Shown piece after piece: positions 58,015-64,000 of a stretch of 64,000 nucleotides of DNA; position 1 is the stretch's first letter; every line of letters begins with the position of its first letter. The notes below the pieces were generated by a model. That model saw only the letters and a program-made list of their open reading frames with translations, was not told the origin of the DNA and ran no database searches. Origin of the DNA: Sva-07 sp963747375 (GTDB lineage Bacteria > Actinomycetota > Acidimicrobiia > Acidimicrobiales > Ilumatobacteraceae); assembly GCA_963747375.1 (NCBI GenBank), contig CAVVFL010000016.1, positions 62,001 through 126,000 on the forward strand, read 5' to 3'. Position numbers and translations under genes: made by a program.

Positions 58015-59412
58015 ATGAACGAGCAGGACCTGCGTACGAAGTCGCTCTGGCTCGACCAACTCGCCGCCCCGCTCGTCCAACGGCCGCCTCTGTCGGGTGA
58101 CGTCGAGGTCGACGTGGCGATCGTCGGAGCCGGCTACACCGGGCTGTGGACTGCCTACTCGTTGCTCGGATCCGACCCGTCGCTGCGGGTGCTCGTCGTC
58201 GAACGCGAGATGGTCGGATTCGGAGCCTCCGGACGCAACGGTGGATGGTGTGTCGGTGAACTCGCCGGGGGTCTCGACGGGGCGATCGCCGCCGGCGGAC
58301 GCGATGCGGGCATTCGAATGACCAGGGCGATCGTCGACACCGTCGACGAGGTCGGTCGCGTCGTCGAGGCGGAGGGCATCGACTGTGGCTTTGCACAGGG
58401 CGGTGTGATCCGACTCGCGCGAACTGTTCCGCAGGTGCAGCGACAGCGATCCGAGGTCGACGAGTACCACCATCACGGATTCGGTGACGACGTGTTGCGC
58501 GTGCTCGACGCCGACACGGCGACCCGGCATCTTCGTGCCACCGATGTCTGCGGCGGTGTGCTGTACGGGCCGGCCGCTCGGGTCCAGCCTGCTCGACTCG
58601 TGCGAGGGCTCGCCGAGGCGGCCGAACGGCGTGGCGCGACCATCGTCGAGGGCACTGCGGCAACGGCGATCGTCGGTCGAGTGGCCGGGTCCCCGGCGCG
58701 GATCGTCACCGACCACGGAACGGTCAGCGCCGATGTCGTGGTTCGCGCGAGCGAGGCCTACACACGCGACCTCGACGGGATGCGTCGCGACCTCGTCCCG
58801 TTGTACTCACTGATGATCGCCACCGAACCGCTCCCGGACGACACCTGGGAGGCCATCGGGCTGAGCGACATGGAGACCTTCGCCGACGATCGACATGTGG
58901 TGATCTACGGACAACGCACCGCCGACGGCCGGCTCGCCTTCGGCGGTCGGGGTGCTCCGTACCGGTTCGGGTCGGGCATCGTTGCGGCGACCGAGTCGTC
59001 GTCGAGGATCCACGATCGGATCATCGCCACGCTTCGCGAACTCATCCCGGCCGTTGGCGACGCCCGGGTCACGCACCGGTGGGGCGGCGTGCTCGGCGTG
59101 CCACGAGACTGGCGTCCGTCGGTCGGTCTCGACCGCTCGGCCGGGCTCGCCTGGGCGGGCGGGTACGTCGGTGAGGGTGTGGCAGCATCGAATCTGGCCG
59201 GTCGCACGTTGGCCGATCTCATCACCGGCGCGGACTCCGACCTCGTGTCGTTGCCGTGGGTCGGTCACCGATCGCCCCGGTGGGAACCCGAGCCGTTGCG
59301 CTGGGTGGGCATCAACGCGGGCCTGCAGACGGCCGGATGGATCGATCGGTACGAGGCGAAGCATCAGCGAGCCCCGCGTGCCGCTTCCGTCCTGCAGCGC
59401 ATCATGCGATGA
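58015..59412 (+). CDS. FAD-dependent amine oxidoreductase (DAO family, PuuB-like)
   Basis: Protein of 465 residues. FAD-binding GxGxxG is VAIVGAGYTGLWTAYSLLG with VVEREMVGFGASGRNGGW, the pattern of gamma-glutamylputrescine oxidase-like DAO enzymes; the C-terminal GGYVGEGVAASNLAGRTLADL closes the FAD site. ATG 58015 is seven bases after TACGCT (58002-58007). Likely oxidises a primary or secondary amine; followed seven bases later by an aminotransferase. Confidence 0.9.
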   Translation: MNEQDLRTKSLWLDQLAAPLVQRPPLSGDVEVDVAIVGAGYTGLWTAYSLLGSDPSLRVLVVEREMVGFGASGRNGGWCVGELAGGLDGAIAAGGRDAGIRMTRAIVDTVDEVGRVVEAEGIDCGFAQGGVIRLARTVPQVQRQRSEVDEYHHHGFGDDVLRVLDADTATRHLRATDVCGGVLYGPAARVQPARLVRGLAEAAERRGATIVEGTAATAIVGRVAGSPARIVTDHGTVSADVVVRASEAYTRDLDGMRRDLVPLYSLMIATEPLPDDTWEAIGLSDMETFADDRHVVIYGQRTADGRLAFGGRGAPYRFGSGIVAATESSSRIHDRIIATLRELIPAVGDARVTHRWGGVLGVPRDWRPSVGLDRSAGLAWAGGYVGEGVAASNLAGRTLADLITGADSDLVSLPWVGHRSPRWEPEPLRWVGINAGLQTAGWIDRYEAKHQRAPRAASVLQRIMR

Positions 59413-59419
59413 TGGCGAG

Positions 59420-60656
59420 ATGAGTACCGACAACCTGTCGCACGTCTGGTTCAAGGTCACCGATCTCGAGGTCGCCTCGGGGGAGGGGTCGTGGGTCACC
59501 ACGACGGCGGGCGATCGCTATCTCGACTTCAGCGGCGGCATCGCCGTCACCTCGACCGGTCACAGCCACCCACACGTGACGAAGGCGATCGCCGAGCAGG
59601 CACAACGCTTCGTGCACGCGCAGGCCAACGTCTACACGCACGATCTGCTGCAGCCGCTGGCCGCCAAACTCGCCGAGCTGTCGCCCGAGGGAATCGACAC
59701 GTTCTTCTACGCCAACTCGGGCGCCGAGATCACCGAAGCGGCCGTCAAGCTCGCCAAGCAGGCGACGGGCCGGCCGAACATCATCGTGTTCCAGGGCAGC
59801 TTCCACGGCCGCACCCATCAGGCGATGGCGATGACGACGTCGAAGACCGTCTACCGCGCCGGTCACGCACCGCTGCCGTCGGGCATCTTCATCGCTCCGT
59901 ATCCGAACGTGCGTGCCGACGACGTCCAGGCCGAGGTGGCCCGAGCACTCGCCGGCTTCGACGAACTGCTCACGAGCGTCACCGCTCCGAGCGAGACTGC
60001 CGCCGTGATCATCGAACCGGTGCTCGGCGAGGGCGGCTACGTCGCGGCGCCGGCCGGGTTTCCTCGAGGCGATCGATCGGCGGTGCAAGGAGCACGGGAT
60101 GCTGTTCATCGCCGACGAGGTGCAGTCGGGGTTCGGGCGTACCGGCAAGATGTTCGCGATCGAGCACTACGACGTGCAGCCCGACATCGTGTGCATGGCC
60201 AAGGGGATCGCCTCGGGGTTCCCGTTCTCGGCGCTCGGCACCCGTCGCGAACTCGACGACAAGTGGCCGACCGGTTCACACGGCGGCACCTACGGCGGCA
60301 ACCCGATGGGGTGCGCCGCGGCGCTGGCCACCATCGAGGTGTTGACCGCCGACGGGTTCATGGCCAACGTCAATCAGCGGGGCCGACAGCTCGGCGACGG
60401 TCTTCGGCGCCTTCAGGAGCATCACGCGTCGATCGTGCAGGTTCGTGCGCTCGGGTTGATGATCGCTGCGCAGTTCGACACGGCGGCGCGCACGTCGGCG
60501 ATCGTCTCGCACTGCCTGCGCGAGGGAAAGCTGATCACGATGACGGCCGGCGCCGCCGGGACCACGCTGCGATTCATGCCACCGCTGACGGTGACCGCCG
60601 AGGAGATCGACCTCGCCCTGACAGCGCTCGACAAAGCGCTCGTCGACGCATCCTGA
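59420..60656 (+). CDS. Class III aminotransferase (4-aminobutyrate/acetylornithine type), one frameshift
   Basis: PLP aminotransferase of about 411 residues. SGGIAVTSTGHSHPHVTKAI, FFYANSGAEITEAAVKLA, QGSFHGRTHQAM, IADEVQSGFGRTGKMF and the PLP lysine in CMAKGIASGFPFS. One extra T at about 60062 separates AAPAGF from LEAIDRRCKEHGMLF. GABA transaminase is favoured by motif and by the amine-oxidase neighbour, ornithine-type activity remains possible. Co-transcribed with the FAD enzyme. Confidence 0.9.
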
Positions 60657-60696
60657 ACCTCGACCCACCCCACCCCCGAGTTTGCGTAGCACTTCC

Positions 60697-60749
60697 GTTT
60701 GCGTGCACACGGTTCCGTTGGGACGGGCCAACCAAACCGTCACGCAAAC
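60697..60749. repeat. Intergenic palindrome, family D, copy 3
   Basis: Outer arms GTTTGCGTG / CACGCAAAC, inner ACGGTT.../...AACCGT and CGTTGG/CCAACC. It follows the aminotransferase and a C-rich tract; the convergent amidase frame ends inside it, using a TGA formed by the GCGTGACGG part. Confidence 0.75.
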
Positions 60750-62213
60750 CGGGATTTCGGGGGGCGGGGGCAGGCGGCCGGCCACGAGTTCCGCGACGCC
60801 ATGATCTCGGAGATCAGTCGGGCGAGGTGCAGTGTGGTGCGGTCGTGGAGGAACGGACCGACGATCTGGACGCCGATCGGGAGCCCGTCGGTGCTGAGTC
60901 CCACCGGGACCACGGTGGCCGGGAGCGCGCCGAGCCCGGCCGGAGCGATCCACGTCCACAGGTCGAGGTAGGGCCGCTCGATGCCGTCGACGGTGATCGT
61001 TCGCTCGAACTGCGGCATCGAGTGGTCGTGGTGGAGTGCGGGACGTGGATGGACCGGCAACAGGATGGCATCGAAGTCGCCGAAGAACTCGGCCCACCGC
61101 TCGCGGATCTGCAGTCGTCGCTCGTTGTTCGACAACCACTCGCGATGACGGGCGGCCGACGACCGCATGATCCAGCCGGTCGACGTGTCGTCGGTGACCC
61201 TGGCCATGTCGTCGAGCCGGTCCTTCGGGACGCCGCCCGACAGTGCGGCGAACAGCAGCTCGCCGTAGACGGCCATCGCCTTCGACAGGGTGAACGCCGG
61301 GCGGGCGTCGGCATCGACCGTGCCTCCCGCAGTTCTGATCGCCTCGACGGTGTCACCGAGGACCCGGCGCGTGTCCGCGTCGACCGGGCATGCCTCGTCG
61401 TCGATCCAGGCGGCGATGCGGAACTCGCCGAGTTCCTCGGCGCGGCGTCGGAGGAAGGTCGAGTCTCCATGCGGGCGACATCCAGCGGTCGGGTCCGGCG
61501 AGAACGTCGAGTGCGAGCTCCAGATCGTCGGCGGAACGCGCCAGCGGGCCCACGACGGCGAGGTCGGCTTGGGTGAGGGTGCCGGGCATGCCGGGGATCT
61601 GGCCGTGGCCGGGGACGATGCCGTAGCTCGGCTTGTGGCCCATCACGCCGCTGTAGTGGGCGGGCACACGGATCGAGCCGCCGATGTCGCTGCCCAACTC
61701 CAATGGTGTGAACCCCATCGCCACGGCTGCGCTCGACCCGCCCGACGACCCACCCGGCGTGCGGTCGAGGTCGTGGGGGTTGTTCGTCGTGCCGTACACC
61801 TCGTTGAAGCTCTGGATGTCGTCGGCGAACAGGGGCAGGTTCGTCTTCGCGAACGGAATCGCACCGGCACCGCGCAGGCGGGCCACCGGCCACGCGTCCT
61901 CCGTCGGCACGTAGTCGGCCAGGTCGGGTGAGCCCGACGTGGTGACGCATCCCTCGGTCTGGAACGAGTCCTTGATCGTCATCGGTACACCGTGCAGGGG
62001 GCCCAGGTCGTCGCCGGCTGCGACGGCGGCATCGGCGGCCAAGGCGGCGCTGCCGGCCCGTTCGAGGTCCCACTGCACCACCGAGTTGATCGGACCGTCG
62101 AGTTCACGGATGCGTTCCACGAAGTGGTCGAGCACCTCGACGCTCGACACATCGCGCCGGCGGATCGCAGCTGCGAGTTCGGTCGCCGACATCCAGTGCA
62201 GTTCGTCGTTCAC
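60740..62213 (-). CDS. Amidase signature family hydrolase, one frameshift
   Basis: About 490 residues. The Ser-cisSer-Lys triad is visible: Lys in HGVPMTIKDSF (about 80), cis-Ser in TPGGSSGGSSAAVA (about 160), nucleophile Ser in GSDIGGSIRVPAH. One extra base near 61470. The last 15 residues read into the palindrome region. Start GTG 62213 overlaps a possible stop of the upstream CYTH gene (GTGA). Amide substrate unknown; not part of a GatCAB operon. Confidence 0.9.
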
Positions 62214-62757
62214 GCGGTGTCGCTTCGCTCATCGGTTCGTCTCGGTCGGGTCGGCCGTGGAGTGCGAGCGCGGCGTTGGTGTACCGGCCGTCGTCGGTGA
62301 CTTCGCGTCCGAACCACGGGGGTGGCTCGAACGCAACGAGCGCCTCGGAAGAGTCGAACTCCACCTCGGCGAAGACCAGTCCCTCGAGGCCGTCGCCGAA
62401 CACGTCGAGCTCGATGACGTGGTCGTCGAGCGGGATGCGGTAGCGGACCTTGACCACCCGTCGCCCCTCGGTGTGGGGCCACGCGGCGTCGAACTGCTCC
62501 CGGTCGATCGCCCATTCGAGTTCGGTCCGCTCGGCGCCGCGCCACCGGCCTTGACCGTCAAGCGTGCACCCCTTCGGTCCGGCATCGCGCACTCGAACCG
62601 ATGCGTGTTCGCCGGTGACGAGGTACCCCTGGCGCATCTCGGTGCGGTCGGAGAGATCGATGCCGGTCGGGATGGCATCGATGACGAACTTGCGTTCTCG
62701 TTCGATGGTCGACGTGGGCCGCGCCGAGGTGTCGTCGTGCGGAGGACATGAGCGCAT
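62210..62757 (-). CDS. CYTH-domain protein (triphosphate tunnel fold), frameshifted
   Basis: About 180 residues: IERERKF near the N-terminus is the ExExK signature of the CYTH/triphosphatase fold, followed by EMRQGYLVTGEHASVRVRD, and VVKVRYRIPLDDHVIELDVF, GLVFAEVEFDS. Two frame changes near 62580 and 62540 interrupt it. ATG 62757 has GGGAGG six bases upstream, but no stop codon separates it in any frame from the CHAD region before it, so the two may be one polypeptide. The end at 62210, overlapping the amidase GTG, assumes a further shift. Confidence 0.7.
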
Positions 62758-63689
62758 GCAATGCCTCCCGTCGGGAGTTCGGGTCCGACGATCGCCGGCG
62801 AGCTGCCAGTAGGCCGTGATCCTGGAGCTGAATCTCGACGGACGCTCGGCGTAGATGACCATTCCCGTCCGGAACGCCGGAATGCGCAGCAGGCGTTGCT
62901 GCTCGCGCGCCACGCGGCGCGCGCTGGTCGACGGTGTCGGCCGTGCCGAAACGATCGGGATCGGTGTCGAGCGATGCAACGAGGACGGCGAGGTCGTGGT
63001 CGTCGCCGAGTGCTTCGGCGAGCCCGTCGAGCTCGTCGATCAGCGGCTCCGATCATGCTCGGCGAGGCCTCGCGCAAGCAGGCGCATCTGGTACCAGAGG
63101 TGCTTCACCGACTTGCGCCACTCGTGCATGTGTCTCGTCGGTGGCGTCGTCGTGTGCTGCGCTCAACGCACGACGTCCGCGGCGGTAGGTGGCGTCGAGG
63201 CCCTCGGCGATCGGATCGAATCCACCGCGGATCTTCCAGTCGAGCGAGTTCTCCCGGGCCTCGATGAGCAGCTTGCGGGCGATGACGATCCGTTCGTCGC
63301 CGGCTTCGATCGCATCGGTCGCTTCTGCGGCGAGGGCGGCCTGGTGGTCGCGGACCGACCGGAGACGATCGTCGAGGTCGTGTGCGCCGCAGGAGGTTGT
63401 CGAGCGTGGCGAGGAGCGCATGCGCGTCGCGCATCGCCGAGAGTTGGTTGGCCGCGTCGCGAACGGTTCGGTCGAAGGGTCGGTATCGTCGCCGAGCGCC
63501 GGTTGGGCAAGTCGGGCGAGCCCACGTGTCTCCTTGCAGCGCTTGCGGATGTCGTGCACGGCAGTCTCGACGTCGGCCGAGCCGGCGAGCACTGCGTCGA
63601 GCTGTTCGATCGCGTCATCGAGGCGCTCGGCCGCGACGCGGCGAACCTCGCGCCGCACGGTCACCCCGGGATCGAAGCAGGTATGCCAT
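62758..63689 (-). CDS. CHAD-domain protein, several frameshifts
   Basis: Histidine-rich helical CHAD domain of about 300 residues: VRREVRRVAAERLDDAIEQL, TAVHDIRKRCKETRGLARL (HxxRK motif), then FHEWRKSVKHLWYQMRLL-like second half (HEWRKSVKHLWYQ), GDDHDLAVL, and RITAYWQLAG at the end. CHAD binds polyphosphate and often accompanies CYTH. ATG 63689 (MAYLLRS) requires removal of one G at about 63666 but gives a typical CHAD N-terminus; GTG 63664 is the uncorrected start. At least five frame changes, including some that behave as missing bases. Confidence 0.72.
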
Positions 63690-63790
63690 CACACCCAGTC
63701 AAACCGTCAGACGGTGCCGGGTCAAACGTGACGTTTCGACGTGACGATCGGCCCTGACGCCGACGCCGGCGTCACCCGTACCGTGGAGAC

Positions 63791-64000
63791 GTGGAGTCGA
63801 ACGTCGTTGCCTGTCCATCATGTGGGGCGAAGAACCGCGTGCCGTCGTCGGCAGCGGGGTCGCCACGATGTGCGAAGTGCCACGTGGATCTGCCATGGCT
63901 CGTGGCGGCCGGTGACTCGGACTTCGCCGAAGCGGTCGACACGAAGCGCCTGGTGCTGGTCGACCTGTGGGCACCGTGGTGCGGACCGTGCCGGATGGTT
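63791..64000 (+). CDS. Thioredoxin 2-like protein with N-terminal zinc ribbon (partial)
   Basis: The first 70 residues are in the window. N-terminal zinc ribbon with two pairs of Cys (CPSCGAKNRVP and PRCAKCHVDLPW) and then a thioredoxin domain with active site WAPWCGPCRM. This is the TrxC layout. GTG 63791 is six bases after TACCGT (63779-63784), leaderless. Cytosolic disulfide reductase with possible role in oxidative stress. Confidence 0.92.
   Translation, partial: MESNVVACPSCGAKNRVPSSAAGSPRCAKCHVDLPWLVAAGDSDFAEAVDTKRLVLVDLWAPWCGPCRMV

Overview
The window is GC-rich, densely packed actinobacterial DNA. Gene content suggests a marine or freshwater member of the Acidimicrobiia (Ilumatobacter-like). 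This rests on F420-type (DDN) oxidoreductase, inositol-phosphate synthase and mycothiol-type isomerase families, many TetR regulators, a PAC2 protein, cobalamin salvage and frequent leaderless start codons. It is an inference from protein families; no rRNA or other taxonomic marker is present. No tRNA, CRISPR array, prophage, integrase or transposase was seen, and no gene-free stretch exceeds 300 bases.

Layout. 1-2.0 kb: polyamine importer ATPase (cut by the window edge) and an aminobutyraldehyde dehydrogenase. 2.0-12.1 kb: TetR/F420-oxidoreductase pair, KhtT/KhtU-like cation antiporter, ilvD, epimerase plus membrane protein opposite a TetR, serine hydrolase, small membrane proteins, flavin reductase. 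12.1-19.6 kb: formyl-THF cyclo-ligase, PLP dehydratase, FeS photolyase, a decayed DUF2071 gene, LysR, inositol-phosphate synthase, folD, TetR. 19.6-23.2 kb: ilvB-ilvN-ilvC behind a Leu/Val/Ile leader peptide and attenuator. 23.3-28.8 kb: YhhN, metY, PAC2, serC, aspartate-type aminotransferase. 28.9-35.1 kb: cNMP-binding protein, DUF368, cobT, cobO, and divergently a cobalamin-riboswitch-controlled btuFCD. 35.2-41.3 kb: class II aldolase, ltrA, EamA, zwf, gnd, DinB-like protein. 41.3-47.5 kb: a WXG100-like pair and the TPP-riboswitch-controlled thiN-thiB-thiP-thiQ operon. 47.5-53.9 kb: an operon of a catalase-like protein, an unknown protein, a DyP peroxidase and a class III cyclase-AAA-TPR regulator. 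54-64 kb: TauE/SafE exporter with sulfurtransferase, acuI-like reductase, saccharopine-dehydrogenase-like gene, FAD amine oxidase, class III aminotransferase, amidase, CYTH and CHAD domains, thioredoxin (cut by the right edge).

How the parts work together. Branched-chain amino acid synthesis (ilvD, ilvBNC), serine/methionine/aspartate metabolism and one-carbon folate genes form the biosynthetic core. Two vitamin blocks (B12 and B1) each join salvage or transport genes to a metabolite-sensing riboswitch. Amine catabolism genes sit at both ends. The peroxidase-cyclase operon and the WXG100-like pair are the least conventional loci.

Two window-wide patterns matter to any reader. First, about two dozen conserved genes are interrupted by single-base frameshifts, nearly all of them one extra base. 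This looks like insertion-biased sequencing error rather than gene death, so broken genes are annotated across the shift as single CDSs. Second, several families of intergenic palindromes recur, and many genes carry a -10-like hexamer 6-8 bases before the start codon, implying widespread leaderless transcription.
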